Source of the DNA: Ypsolopha sequella
Taxonomy: Eukaryota > Arthropoda > Insecta > Lepidoptera > Ypsolophidae
Length of the DNA: 64,000 bases
Direction of reading: 5' to 3'
Assembly: GCA_934047225.1 (NCBI GenBank)
Contig: OW203992.1
Coordinates: 20,635,501-20,699,500, forward strand
Shown: positions 33,148-44,212 of the stretch, piece after piece
Position numbering within the stretch: the first letter of the stretch is position 1
Layout: every line of letters begins with the position of its first letter
Notes under the pieces: model-generated
The model's database searches: none
Told to the model about the DNA's origin: nothing
Seen by the model: only the letters and a program-made list of their open reading frames with translations
Made by a program: the position numbers and the translations under genes

Positions 33148-33929
33148 TTCGTGCCTTTATGCCTGCTAATGAACAAGCCCGAGTCAATTAAATAGTATAG
33201 GAGCCTAAACTTTGCTTTGCTATTTTTACAGAAAGGCTAATTGAAGCTTGATCTAATCACTTACAAAGTCTCCAGTGTCGATTTGTCTACATTAATCAAA
33301 GTCACCTTACATATTGAAAAGCAAGGACTAGTATCTATAGCCCTTGGTAAATCCCTTTGTCTCTTTTTGGTTGTATTTGGTACGTGCCTTGCGGTTACTA
33401 CAAGTATCACAACAGCCTTTGAGATGGTACACTTCCCTCCTCGCATTCGAGGAGCATTGTTTGCCAAGCGATGGGGACTCGTGTTTTATTGCTTATGAAC
33501 GCTGCGCCGAGAGCAATATTGAAAACAATTCTGCACAATAACCCTTGAAACTTTCAGTAAAACATTTTCTCTGAGAGCGGCCGCGGGAGGCGTAGGCTTA
33601 TGGAGCCATTTTATTTTCTTTCTTACTCTTATTTGTTCATTTGTAGCCAAACGTTTTACAGCTAAAACTTGAATAAGTTATTTTCGGTCCTTTGTACAGC
33701 ATTTGGAAACGTTTGCTGAGGAATAATAAATATTGCGTTGGTTGTACTCTAAGTGCCCTAACTCAGTGGTTTGTTACGTCATGCGGAGAGGCTCCTGACC
33801 ACTGAAGATACCTGACCCCACGGATTTAGAACCTGACCCTATTTATCCTAGGAACTCTTGAAATTAATTCAGTTAATTATTTTTTGTTTGTGTAAATAAT
33901 TAAATAACCTAGGATATGATTATTGCAAA
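33148..33929. other. Unassigned intronic DNA
   Basis: Open frames at 33241-33541 lie in two + frames and have no recognised domain. A GCGGCCGCGGGAGGCG patch occurs near 33576. Confidence 0.35.
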
Positions 33930-34033
33930 ACGGCTCACCTCAATAACTATTTTTGATCGGGAATGCCGACCAGTTTCAGCAGATTCAGACTGCCTTCTTC
34001 TGAGTGAGTGAAGACGCACACGCGACGACGTTA
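33930..34033 (+). repeat. M9 element, truncated copy
   Basis: AAAACGGCTCACCTCAATAA, GCCGACCAGTTTCAGCAGAT and ACGCGACGACGTTA match the M9 copy at 41180-41345. The right arm is missing. Confidence 0.7.
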
Positions 34034-34078
34034 GCTAAAAAAACGGAATCCTTATAGGATATCTTTATACAATTAAAG

Positions 34079-34489
34079 TATAAATAGGCTTACTTTCTAA
34101 CTTTGTACACATTTATTTGTTTGTAATTAATATCATGAAAAAAAAAAAGACATGACCTTGCTAAGTTTCTTGCCCTTCTTCTTAGTAAGACTATTCGACA
34201 ATGGGCAGAGTTAGGCTTATATTTATTATATGTATTGCATATTTTTATAGTATTATTTATTCCTTATTCATATATTTTTTTTATTTCATTCAAGTGTATT
34301 TTTTTAATTTAAGTAAACCTAACCTTTATTATTTCCTTGTGTATTTCCCCATATTATTATTTATTATATAAAACTATTACCTATAGACATATAGATTATT
34401 TAATTATATTACATTAAAACCGACCTGTAATAAGTGTATCTGAATATATACCTACATTACACAAATAAATATATTTCATTTCATTTCAT
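34079..34489 (+). mobile_element. LINE 3' end, + strand
   Basis: AGACATGACCTTGCTAAGTT then TTGCCCTTCTTCTTAGTAAG match the reverse of 1160-1210 and 24900-24950. The 3' end is AAATATATTTC followed by (ATTTC)n. No RT portion is present. Confidence 0.62.
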
Positions 34490-34494
34490 ATTAT

Positions 34495-34637
34495 ACCCCG
34501 GTCACATTATCTCGAGACCTGGCGTCGATGACGTCACGTCGCGTCGGCGCTCAGATACAGAGCGCGGGGAGGTGAAAGAAGAACGGGGGCGGGTGGTTCG
34601 CATTCCAGCGAGGTCTCGAGATAATGTGACCGGGTTG
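34495..34637. repeat. Short inverted-repeat MITE (M10)
   Basis: CCCGGTCACATTATCTCGAG at the left recurs inverted at 34612-34637 as CTCGAGATAATGTGACCGGG. The centre is GC-rich. The 83-codon + frame across it is an incidental frame. Confidence 0.75.
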
Positions 34638-34892
34638 TATATTGTTATTCGTCTGTCACGACCGCATTTTTCTCGGGTCCCATAAGAAATATAAAGTTGA
34701 ACCTGACTCTACGCTACGGCCAGTTCTAACTCAAACAAAGTTATATCTTTACCTGCGTACGTTTCATACAAATTGGCTCTCCGTGAAAACCTATATAATA
34801 GAGCACTTCCAGTCGACTTAGAAACCAAGTATAAGTCTTATCTAGTTCGTGTTGGAAAAAAAAACAGTAAACTTACTTATTGGTATAGTTCA

Positions 34893-34968
34893 GGAAATAT
34901 AATTTGACCCGATTCATCATACAAGTTACAAGGCGAATCGGGTCAAATTACATTTCCTGAACTATACT
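34893..34968. repeat. Tight hairpin
   Basis: TATAGTTCAGGAAATATAAT and TTTGACCCGATTC pair with GAATCGGGTCAAATTACATT and TCCTGAACTATA about 16 bases apart. Related to the inverted pair at 31320 and 31708. Confidence 0.7.
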
Positions 34969-35713
34969 AAATTATTTAAATACCAACTTAGTTTTGCAGT
35001 TTTGTTTCATACAATTTGTAGGTAAAAACATATATTGTTACCATTTTATTCAAGTCTACTAACTTATTAGAATGGTACGGAATCCTCAGGGCACGAGACC
35101 AACTCACACTTGACCAGTTTCTTTTTACTAAATTCCCATAGCTTAATTTCTGAAAGATTTTTTTTCCGAGAAATACGCTATTTTAGGACATAGTTTTCAT
35201 TATTTTGGTATATAAGTTAAACATATTAAACAAATTTTTATGATTTTTTAAAATAATTGTCCAATATGACGTCAGTTGAGAATTTAAGACATCATACAGA
35301 TTGTGATGTGTGATTGCTTAAAAAAAAATTGGTCTGTCTCTGTTTGTCTACTCATCTGTCTTCCATCTGTCAAATCAGGCGGTAGCAAATTAATATAAAT
35401 TTATCTTGATAGCAAAGGACACATTTCTAAACAGCCATTTCTCAAGTGACTTCACACGAAGGCAAATGAAAGTTGCAGATTTTTCGTAAAATGTATTCAT
35501 CATCATGAGGTATTTTAGACCACAAGTTCTTCGTTTTCGTTTTTCGGATTTCGAATTGACACACCTTAACATAATTTAATCTAAGCGAATTGGTCTACAT
35601 CCCATACATATGCTGCGCATATCTATATTTAGGACAGTTTCTTCGATCTTCGACAGCGGTATGTATCGCGTTACCAAATACACAGATTTATCAGTGAGCC
35701 CCCTTCTCCCCAG
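34969..35713. other. Intron upstream of exon 4, unassigned
   Basis: No recognised repeat. It ends with the pyrimidine-rich CCCCCTTCTCCCCAG acceptor. Confidence 0.4.
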
Positions 35714-35876
35714 GCCATATACCGAGCCGCGGAGGCGCGGGACCGGGAGCGGCCGTACTCGTCGGGGGGCGTGGCGCCCGCGCCGACGGAGCCCAGCTCC
35801 CGGACCGTTACCATGAGCCGCGACCCGGCCGACTCGCACGGCTTCGGCATCTGCGTCAAGGGCGGGAAAGAAGCAG
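35714..35876 (+). CDS. dysc: PDZ gene exon 4 of model (PDZ start)
   Basis: Acceptor CTTCTCCCCAG; donor AAGCAG then GTGACC. Phase 0 in, phase 1 out. It starts A-I-Y-R-A-A-E-A-R-D-R-E-R-P and then R-T-V-T-M-S-R-D-P-A-D-S-H-G-F-G-I-C-V-K-G-G. The last part is the first strand and the carboxylate-binding loop (G-F-G-I, model residues 238-241) of a PDZ domain. PDZ domains bind the C-terminal tails of membrane proteins. The domain continues over the next intron, which falls inside it. GC-rich antisense frames at 35576-35910 are shadows. A copy of repeat M11 starts only about 43 bp past the donor. Confidence 0.88.
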
Positions 35877-35918
35877 GTGACCTAAAAAAACACAAAGGTT
35901 TTTGCTGCACCAGGCAGC

Positions 35919-36146
35919 AGGCCTATTATTATGTATCTTTAAATCGGTTACCAACTGGTTGCCAATCACAAAAATGGATAAAAACTAAACTTTCAAAATT
36001 GCCTTCACTGAGTATTTACGAACTGTGACGTCACTTCAAGTTCGAACATATCCTTAGACAATCGGAATTAGACAGTATATGTTTTTGACGATAGGCACCC
36101 AGTTGGCAAACGATTCAAAGATACATAATAGGCCCGCTGAACGGGC
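35919..36146. repeat. M11 inverted-repeat element, copy 1
   Basis: CCTATTATTATGTATCTTTA and CAACTGGTTGCCAA recur inverted as ACCCAGTTGGCAAACG and AAAGATACATAATAGG. A second copy is at 43612-43855, with the shared CTGTG-CGTCACTTCAAGT centre. Confidence 0.72.
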
Positions 36147-37184
36147 CTGATGACCTAATCCATCAATCTTGTCTGGCCGTTTACTTACAGTTAGCGGTCT
36201 GAAACTTTGCGCATAGCTCCTAGACACTATAAAAAAAATTGTAATATTTTTCGACCGTTTTCTTCTTTTGGAAAAATAGGAGGCCCATTTTTTTCAATTA
36301 GGTCTCTTGGCCAAAATTTGGGTCGGATCAAGTTGGAGATGGTTTCATGGACGAAAGGAAAACATACTTTAGTAGACGACACTTTCCAATCTATTTTCCG
36401 AAAATTGGCGGCCATTTTGAAATAAACGGCAATAAAAACTAACTTTCGTAGAAAAAACTCGATCGCATTGGTCAATTTTTTCTCTTATGGAACCTAGAAA
36501 CTATGTACAAAGTTTTATATCGCTAACCAAAAGTGCAGTAACTTTTTGGAAAATTCGTTTGGCATGATTGTCCCATAAACTACATTTAAAATGATCGATG
36601 AATCTATACACTTTACACTCTGCTTAAAAGGTGACTTTCAAAACAGCCAAATTCATGACTACTTTAACACGTACTTTTTACGTACTTTTGTACGGTGTTT
36701 TAATGACGTTATTTTATGTTTGACCACTTACCGAGTTTCAAAAATGGATTTGGTTGTATCAAATAAATTTATTCTGTGTGAAAATGACAAAATTAACAAA
36801 GAAAAATAATAAAATAGATTTGCCAGGCTAAAATCAGTGCAACAATTTTGCTTTGAAAGCTACTGTTTTACTTGCAAAAATTACACTTTGGATAAGTCAA
36901 AGTATTACTTATAAACTGAAACTAATATACTATTTTGTAGTTTATATCGTTTTATATCGTTTTTTGTTTTTATGTATTTATATTTGGTGTGACAAAACCC
37001 TTAATGGAGTGGATAGTTTCCGTAAAGTATGACTGCTTGTGGAGACACTGGGGGGACAGACAAGGGCTGTTGCCTCCCTTAAATGCGGCCCTGACCAGCA
37101 AATTGGTTGCCCAACGTCAAAAAAGTTATAGGTGCTACAGTTAAAATCCGTTTTAAAATTACACATATTTATGGAATAATTATT
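36147..37184. other. Unassigned intronic DNA
   Basis: Overlapping frames on both strands at 36207-36475 contain no recognised domain. No repeat match was found. Confidence 0.35.
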
Positions 37185-37990
37185 CAAGTTAAAACTAGTT
37201 TTAACTAGGAAAAACGAGCTCTAATTAAATGAGTCTATCACCAAAAAGTGAAAAATAGTTGCGACGACGAGCGAAGCGAGGAGGAGCGTGTTAGGTTTAC
37301 ATATAAGTACAGTAGAGCCAATGAGTGATGGCGCCTATGACGTTTAAATGCCTACAAAGTATCGTAATTATTTATAAGCAAGTGTGAATTAAAAAATGTA
37401 ATACTTCATTGTAGATAGTGATGTACTACTCGTTTCGGTTATTATTTTTCGATTTGAATGTTGCTTTATTGTGCAATAGAATTCGTATAGAAACAAAGTT
37501 TTTTTTTTAAAGTTGCTAATATTTTATAGGTCGTGTTTGAGGTCGCCAAGTTACGCAATAATATTTAATTAAAAACAAAACAATGACAAAGTTAAACTAA
37601 ACGAAAATAAATGATAGTAAAATACTTTTTTCGATTTAGATATTTAAACATCTCTTGGGGGCCCCGGGGCACTACACCGCATAGCCCTCCGATAGCTACG
37701 CCACTGGTTTTGGCACATTTTCCTTTTGTATCATTATGTTGAATGTTGAATGACGTGTCTAATGTTGAGTAAACTCACACTTGATTTTTATTTTTAACCG
37801 AAATTTGAAATGTACCTCATCACTAAATGCAGCTGTCATAAGTGCCATCACTCAGTGGCCCTACTTTACATGCTGGGAGCCGAGCGAAGCGGAGCTAAAC
37901 GCTTTTAGTAGAATCAATTGAATAGTCACAACTAGTTGTCACAAAGGCTTTCAGTTAAAACTAGTTTTTATCGGTTAAAACGGGTTTATA
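37185..37990. repeat. Inverted-repeat element (M12) with M7-like interior
   Basis: TTAAAACTAGTTTTAACTAG at the left and TTAAAACTAGTTTTTATCGG at the right. The interior has GACGACGAGCGAAGCGAGGA with GTGTTAGGTTTACAT, and GAGCCGAGCGAAGCGGAGC, the blocks also seen in M7. The TAAAACTAGTTTTGACTG motif recurs at 42505-42650. Confidence 0.55.
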
Positions 37991-38566
37991 TACCTGTAAC
38001 ATAGGTATATAACACAGGTAAGTAAACAGGCGCGCCGGCATCGCACGGGACATAGCGACGTACTCAATGACTCCGCTTTTCATTAAGCTTTGTAAAAAGC
38101 CTTTGAGTTAAACGCCAGCCTTGCCATTTTACGAGACTTTCAGTGCCTGAAAAAGGTTTAATTGAGTTAGTTATTACTAAAAGCGATGAAATATTACCAT
38201 TTCAATTCTAACTGTGTGCTATGAAAACAGAGACTGAGTACTCGAAGATGAAATGTAAACTTTGTAACTTAACTGTGATGGAAAATCAAGAGGTTATATT
38301 TGTTTAACTTTACCCCAGAACGCTAAAATAAAAATATAATTGGGGCTTGTAATTATTATAACTCAGATCAGAATAGACTTTGATAAAGCACATCAAAAAT
38401 GCGTATGAACCTTTTATGGCTAAACGTCAGTAGCTTAGCACAAAGTGAATTACTTAACTTTGTTTTTCTTGTTTAGAAATTTTAATTTGGAAAGCATTTT
38501 GGTCTGTGGCAATTGACACCAATAGTTCAGTATTAGCGAGGTTTATAAAGTAAGAGTTTGATAATG

Positions 38567-38725
38567 GTGTCGATTCGGCTAAACACAATTTAACTAATTT
38601 GACAGGGCTAACCTTATTTTAAGCGTTCTGCCTTTGTCTTTTCGCTACGGAAAGAAAAAGACAGAAGGCTCAAATTAAGTTTAGATCTGTCAAAAAAGTT
38701 AAGTCGTGTTGCGCCGAATCGATAC
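38567..38725. repeat. Palindromic MITE (M16), copy 2
   Basis: Matches 25089-25246 along both arms: GTGTCGATTCGGCTAAACAC at the left and TGCGCCGAATCGATAC at the right, with the same CCTTATTTTAAGCG block. Confidence 0.8.
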
Positions 38726-38839
38726 AATTGTATACACAATTAGTCATGATCTTCTCAAAACCAACTTAAGATGCTGTTTTATCTTTGTTTGGATAAGATC
38801 ATGACTAATTATTGTGCATTCAATTTCAAACTTATGCTT

Positions 38840-39296
38840 TTAGTGAGTCAGTTCAAGTACCTGGGACACGTGGTCACGGAGGATCTCAGTGATGATGTGG
38901 ACATCGAGAGAGAGAGCGGAGGGCACTGGCTGTAAGATGGCAATATGCTGGCCCGCAGATTTGCACGCTGTACTGTCGTCTTATGAGTCGTTTAAGGGGC
39001 AGCTCCAACAGCATCTTGAAGGGCATTGTTGATCGTTGGGACAGTCCCGTTCTGGGATTCTGAAACAGGGTTCACGTGGAGTCACAGTGATTCACCAGGA
39101 GGATGTTGTTGTAGGCATCACTCAATTTAGTTGTGTGATGTCTGCAACAGCGACTTCTGCTGCCTTTCTATGTTTTGATCTTGTTTATTTTTTATTTTTG
39201 TGTGTAAATTAGGATAGTAACATAGTTTTTAAGCATATATTGTTACTAACTAAGATATAGATTTCGGTCTGAAATAAATATTTTCTTTCTTTCTTT
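38840..39296 (+). pseudogene. LINE RT C-terminal remnant with CTTT-type tail
   Basis: The frame reads Q-F-K-Y-L-G-H-V-V-T-E-D-L-S-D-D-V-D-I-E-R-E, a conserved segment past the RT palm of insect LINEs. It then breaks after R-R-A-L. A short 3' region leads to AAATAAATATTTTCTTTCTT, a microsatellite tail. Dead copy. Confidence 0.7.
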
Positions 39297-39430
39297 ATAA
39301 ACCTCACTAATACTGAACTATTGGCATCAACTGCCACATACCAAAAAGTTTTTCAATTTTTAACTTCTGAACAAAAAAACAACATTAAGTTATGCACTTT
39401 GCGCTAAGCTTCTGACGTTTAACTTTAAGA

Positions 39431-40188
39431 GTATTTCTAGCGTAAATTCAAAAAGGTAAAAAGACAGGTTTGTTTGTGTTGAAAACAAACTGCTTCTATT
39501 TCCATTTGACGTCGGGTTTTCAGTAAAGTACTGCTTTGTTTGTATATTTCTTTGATTTCCGCGCTTTTATTATTCTTGTGCTTGCGACTACTTTCGCTTT
39601 ATCTGTGTTTAAAAACAGGTTCTTTAAGGTTCGCTACTGGTTTAATGCAAACTCATTAAAATGATTTAGTTTTCATCAGCAGTCGTTGTTCCTTCTTAAC
39701 AAATTAATGAAGTTTCATTTCTTATATTCGACTTTAATTGTATTTTGTTTTATTATTAAAACTCGCGTGAGCTGACATACTAAATTATTATTACATGCAG
39801 CTTGAACGCCGTGTCGTCGTCCTAAGAACGACACTCGCCTTGATAATGCCGAAATTGCATCGAAGAAACGGTTGGCATATAGTCAACAACAATCTCTCAT
39901 GACTTCAGCCGCATGTAATAATAATTTGTTTGGTTTGATTAATTCTAAGCTAGTTTTGTAAAAAGAGTGAAAAGTAGCATTTCAGTAATAAAACCGGTAT
40001 AAAACAAACAAATTAAGTCAATGCAAAAGCTTTTTATTATTTGATCCTCACTTTGAAAGTATTTGAAAGTGGTTTATCAGGTAAATGGGCATTTTCTCTT
40101 CTGCAAAGACACCTGAAACAAATCCCGAAAAACATATTCAAGGATCAACGAATTGTGATATTTTTAACTTAGACGTCCTTTGGGCCAG
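39431..40188. other. Intron 4 end with an inverted pair
   Basis: AATTATTATTACATGC near 39785 recurs inverted as GCATGTAATAATAATTTG near 39912; the sequence between includes GGCATATAGTCAACAACAAT. It is a possible small element without other copies. The acceptor TTTGGGCCAG closes the intron. Confidence 0.4.
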
Positions 40189-40319
40189 GAGTTGGTGTCT
40201 ACATATCCCGCGTGGAGGAGGGTTCGGTAGCTGAACGCGCCGGCCTGCGTCCCGGAGACTCCATCCTGCAGGTCAACGGGACGCCCTTCTCGGGGATCTC
40301 GCACGAAGACGCCCTCAAG
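40189..40319 (+). CDS. dysc: PDZ gene exon 5 of model (PDZ middle)
   Basis: Acceptor CTTTGGGCCAG and donor CTCAAG then GTGAGT. Phase 1 in, phase 0 out. With the Gly codon completed across the junction the product is V-G-V-Y-I-S-R-V-E-E-G-S-V-A-E-R-A-G-L then P-G-D-S-I-L-Q-V-N-G, and ends S-H-E-D-A-L-K. This is the core of a PDZ domain: strands B-C, the A-x-x-A-G-L-x-x-G-D motif and the start of helix B with its His. It matches class I PDZ architecture. The phase fits both neighbours, so no additional coding exon is required between them. Confidence 0.92.
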
Positions 40320-40761
40320 GTGAGTCTTCAAAAGACGATTCTATACTTCAGTATGTTACTATTATAACCTCAGAACATTTGAATTTAAATGTTCTGAGAT
40401 TATAACTAAGTATATTTTTTTAACTGTTTACTGATCGCGGGTCTGCCTGCGCAAAAAAAGAAGACTTGTTTCCCAAAAATAGCTGTTATTTTGATACAAC
40501 GCAATAATTTCTACAAAATACGTTTAGTGGTTTTCCAAATATTAGTGAACAATGTACATACAGAACGAACTACATACCGTCAACCAACAATCAAAAGATC
40601 ACTGCGTAGCCCATTTTGGATACAGGGCAATTTTATATATCTAGAAAGCTAAAAAAAATCTCTTTGCACGTTTAGTTATGCTTGTAAGATATTTGTAATA
40701 TGAGCCTCGGCCCCATAGCATAGAATGAAAAGAGTTCATTATTGTTATAATTTATAATGTA

Positions 40762-40985
40762 ACCATAAATTTATAATTACACAATATAACTTGAAATATA
40801 TACAATAAATAAAAGAAAATTATAACTTGAAATATATTTCGGCCCTTAGTGGGCCGTCATCAGTCAAGTATTCTTGATATATTTCAATATAATATATTTA
40901 ATTTTATATATTTCAAGTTATAATTTTCTTTTATTTATTGTATATATTTCAAGTTATATTGTGTAATTATAAATAAAAAGCTAAT
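40762..40985. repeat. M3 inverted-repeat element, copy 2
   Basis: The outer arms AATTACACAATATAACTTGA and the inverse at 40950-40978 enclose inner arms AAATAAAAGAAAATTATAAC and inverse. The centre holds the hammerhead-like block at 40827-40887. Matches 2058-2245 in ends and core. Confidence 0.72.
40827..40887 (-). ncRNA. Candidate hammerhead-ribozyme-like motif
   Basis: On the minus strand the order is: stem III strand TTGAAATAT; A as candidate cleavage-site base; stem I TCAAG, loop AATA, CTTGA; core CTGATGA; one extra C; stem II GGCCC, loop ACTAA, GGGCC; core GAAA; and the returning stem III strand TATATTTCAA. All three stems can form. The extra C between the core A and stem II is non-canonical (it could pair with the G of GAAA), and stem III needs small bulges. 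Activity is unproven. Confidence 0.35.
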
Positions 40986-41179
40986 TAAGGCATACTATAT
41001 ATATTTATTAAAGTAACCATAAATTCAAATTCAAATAGTTCATTTTGTAAAGTAGGTATACATAATACACTTTTTACGAGTCAAATTTAATCTTATAAAA
41101 ATATATGTAATAAAATAATAAATGTATATACATGAACTAAATAAAGATTTATTTAATTTATGTAACAATATATATACGA

Positions 41180-41345
41180 TTTATATAAAAACGGCTCACC
41201 TCAATACATGTTATCATCGGGAAAGCCGACCAGTTTCAGCAGATTTCGACTGCCCTTTATCTGGACGAGTGAAGACGTTTACGCGACGACGTTACGCCTC
41301 ACACTGATTATAACACGTATTGAGGTGAGCCGTTTTTATATAAAT
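41180..41345. repeat. M9 inverted-repeat element, complete copy
   Basis: TATATAAAAACGGCTCACCT at the left and AGGTGAGCCGTTTTTATATA at the right. The interior has GCCGACCAGTTTCAGCAGAT and ACGCGACGACGTTACGC. Truncated relatives are at 33930-34033 and 63118-63180; the latter shares the flanking AAATCATGAATTA-CCTCAA block, so the element may extend to about 41383. Confidence 0.75.
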
Positions 41346-41387
41346 CATGAATTATCCTCAAATCTCATTTAATTCTATAATATACAA

Positions 41388-41528
41388 GATGGAAAAAATT
41401 CAAGGGCCCTGGAAAATTTAAGGGCCCTTTTAAAAAATAAAGGAATGTTTCCTTTCAGTAAAATGAGCTAACTAAAGGATTTAAGGTAGTTCCCCTCCAG
41501 GGCCCTTACATTTTTTCCACCCTGTATA
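41388..41528. repeat. Short inverted-repeat MITE (M13)
   Basis: TACAAGATGGAAAAAATTCA with AGGGCCCTGGA at the left; TCCAGGGCCCTTACATTTTT with TCCACCCTGTATA at the right. About 140 bp. Confidence 0.72.
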
Positions 41529-41789
41529 TACGATTAAAATCTATAATTATATAAGATGAAATTCAATTAACCGCCCAAACCCATACCGTACTCATATGTA
41601 TGTGTATTCAGTGTAGATAATTATAAAAACTATGTCAGACCATAATGTACTTAGCCTAGAAAACTCTACAGGTTCGGCTTTCACATTTGTTGCTAAATTA
41701 GGTTACAACTTGAAAGCTTTGGTAAAAGCTGCTATATACGTATATACCTATAATTTACTTAGGTAGGTATATAGATGTTGAGTAAAGCA

Positions 41790-42172
41790 CTTAAGAGCGG
41801 TTTCGCAGTCGGATTGTGAAAGACCCGCCTTTTTCTAATTAATCGAAACAGAACACTTAAATTCAAAATTCATTCAATAGTTATTCAACAAAACCTTATT
41901 ACTTAATAATTTATTAATTCACCTTATTAATTTTTTAAACTAAAAATTGGATTAAAGGAATTTCAAAACCTTTTTAGATAAAATTTTAAATAAAAAATAA
42001 AAAACAATTTTACAGAAACCAATGGAAACTCTGCGATGGCAGCACACACAGTATATATGTAATAAGGTTTTTTTGAATAACTATTGAGTGAATTTTGAAT
42101 TTTAGTGTTCTGCTTTGATTAATTAAAAGAAGGCGGGTTTTTCACAATCTGGCTGCGAAACCGCTCTTAAAG
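41790..42172. repeat. MITE with roughly 110-bp inverted arms (M14)
   Basis: CTTAAGAGCGGTTTCGCAGT at the left and TGCGAAACCGCTCTTAAAGG at the right. The arms extend through GATTGTGAAAGACCCGCC and TTAAATTCAAAATTCATTCA to CAACAAAACCTTATTAC and its inverse. The centre is AT-rich. Confidence 0.8.
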
Positions 42173-42939
42173 GAATCCTTTTACATAGTAACGAGTACGA
42201 GGGCACAATATTTGATGTTATTAAAGGTTTACAATTAGATTTGTTATCCTTTTAAGCCATCTATATGTAGAGGGCATCATAAAGTGGCATGTGCAGTTAG
42301 GGCGCGCTCAACTGCTCAGTTGCGGCTGTTTGGCAGCCGGCAGCCGCGACACACTCATTTGGCGAGACTCTCGGGAGGGCTGCCACGCAGCAACAGGTCA
42401 TACCTACATATTATGTACTTACATACATACTATGTATATGTTATGCCACACTGTCTTGATTCATGGACAATTTTATGTTATGTTACAGTCAAAAGTCACA
42501 GCCGGTCAAAACTAATTTTGACTGCGAAAAACAGTCATAACTAGTTTTGACTTTTGTTTGACTGACGTCCTTAGTCAAAACTAGGTTTTTCATGATAACC
42601 TAAAAATATTATTATGACTGATACTTGCAGTTAAAACTAGTTTTGACTGCTATGAGTTTTCAGGGTAACAGATCCCAGAGGATTTTTCAGAGTTGCTTCC
42701 GGATATGGACTGTGAAGTGCAAGTCATAGTTCACACTCACTCAGGTTTCATCAATAAATTATTACGTCCCAGCATTATGAGTGGTAGTAAACTTTAAACT
42801 CTAATCTAAGTAATTCGGGGGAGAGTAAGAGGACAGCTCACATGCAAAAATCCGGGAGGCCCACCATGCCTGGGACCGATGGATGGCGGTATATCCATCT
42901 CTAATAGCCGGGCCTTATATGGAACAGACTGGTGACGGG
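42173..42939. other. Unassigned intronic DNA with AACTAGTTTTGAC motifs
   Basis: Between 42510 and 42650, AACTAGTTTTGACT or near matches recur four times in both orientations, like the ends of M12. Two overlapping + frames at 42284-42544 carry a GC-rich patch without recognised domain or good splice context. Confidence 0.35.
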
Positions 42940-43117
42940 CAGCGGCGTCACTGGTGCGTCACCTGCCCAGCGTGTGTGAGTATGGGCAATTCTTCCAGGA
43001 TGACCGTCGGGAGTGGCAAAGTCATGGAAAGGCTTATGTCCAGCAGTGGACGAACTAGGCTGATGGATGGATGGATGGATGGATGGATGGATGGATGGAT
43101 GGATGGATGGATGGATG
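42940..43117 (+). mobile_element. LINE 3' end with (GATG)n tail, copy 1
   Basis: AGTATGGGCAATTCTTCCAG then GATGACCGTCGGGAGTGGCA and GCTTATGTCCAGCAGTGGAC lead into a GATG microsatellite at 43063-43117. The same sequence and tail recur at 49575-49690. One frame reads [10 protein letters not shown] then A-Y-V-Q-Q-W-T, a plausible LINE C-terminus. Confidence 0.6.
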
Positions 43118-43611
43118 AGTATAAGATTCGGGTCTTAATCGCTTAAACATACAACATACCTTAACGGTTATGTCACAGTTTAAGGAAAAGGAAGCAGTAT
43201 TACGACTGGGAAGTGTCCTTGAAATAAATACCTACGGCCGCTCGGTACGTAAACACGCACTAGGGCTGCCCCGTGGCCAATGACTGTTTGTTGCGTTCCT
43301 TTTTTGTCAGGATTGAACCATTGCACCACAATTTGTCAAGGTTGATTTCAGTGCATAAATCGTTAAAAGGGAACAAAAATACGAAATAGGAGTGTCAGGA
43401 TCGTAATTGATGGTAGTCTACAATTTCTTCAAGACTTTTAGGAATTTTCCAGATATTTATTCAGTAGTTCAGCCGATTAAAATTTTAAATGCAACATAAA
43501 TAAATGAAAGAGGTGTGTTCGGATGGTAGCAGATGGTAGCTTACAATCCTTTTAAGGCTTCCTAGAATAGTTTTTCCTTGCCAGCTGAGTTGGTAATTAA
43601 AAAAACTTTAA

Positions 43612-43855
43612 TCCTGCCCCCCTATTCTGTATCTTTAGTTGCCAACTGCACGAGGTGCCTATCATCAAAAACATAGCTAAAAACTGAAATTTCAAAATTG
43701 CCTTTAGTGGGTATTGAACTATTAACAATCTGTGTCGTCACTTCAAGTGCGAAAATATCCTTAGGACATCGGAATTCGATAGTATATCTATGTTTTTGAT
43801 GATAGACACCCAGTCCAGAAGGCAACTAGAGATACACAATAGGCCCGCTGGTTCC
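43612..43855. repeat. M11 inverted-repeat element, copy 2
   Basis: TTCTGTATCTTTAGTTGCCA at the left and GGCAACTAGAGATACACAAT at the right; centre TGTCGTCACTTCAAGTGCGA. Matches 35919-36146. Confidence 0.7.
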
Positions 43856-44212
43856 GATAGAGGTGTATTGAAACATCCGTACACTGAACAATTAGCATGA
43901 TAGCTACGTGCCATAATTTACGTAAAAAACTCGTAAATGCGCGGGAGCGTCTTGAAGTTCTAGCGTGCGTTCTTGATTGAGGCACAACTGCGACTGCCGC
44001 CCCCCGAAGCCCCCGAGATTTCAAAGCGCGTCGTTTCGGGCCGTTTCTATGAAGACATAAAACTGCTTCCTTTTCCTTGTACTGTGGTTATGTTGTATAT
44101 TTACGCGACTAAGACCTGAATCTTATACTCATAATTATGATTGGTGACATCACCTTCCAGATATTCGAGCCACTTGACGTTTCAAAATAATATAATTATT
44201 AAAATTATATAG

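Larger units (their letters stand above)
38425..39430. repeat. Large inverted-repeat element with nested insertions
   Basis: The left arm 38425-38560 and right arm 39293-39430 are imperfect inverse copies: ACACCAATAGTTCAGTATTA in the left, and TAATACTGAACTATTGGCAT in the right. Inside are MITE M16 (38567-38725), a hairpin (38737-38818) and a LINE fragment (38840-39296). Confidence 0.68.

Noticed and set aside
35576..35910. Antisense frames over exon 4
   Set aside because: Shadows of the GC-rich PDZ exon.
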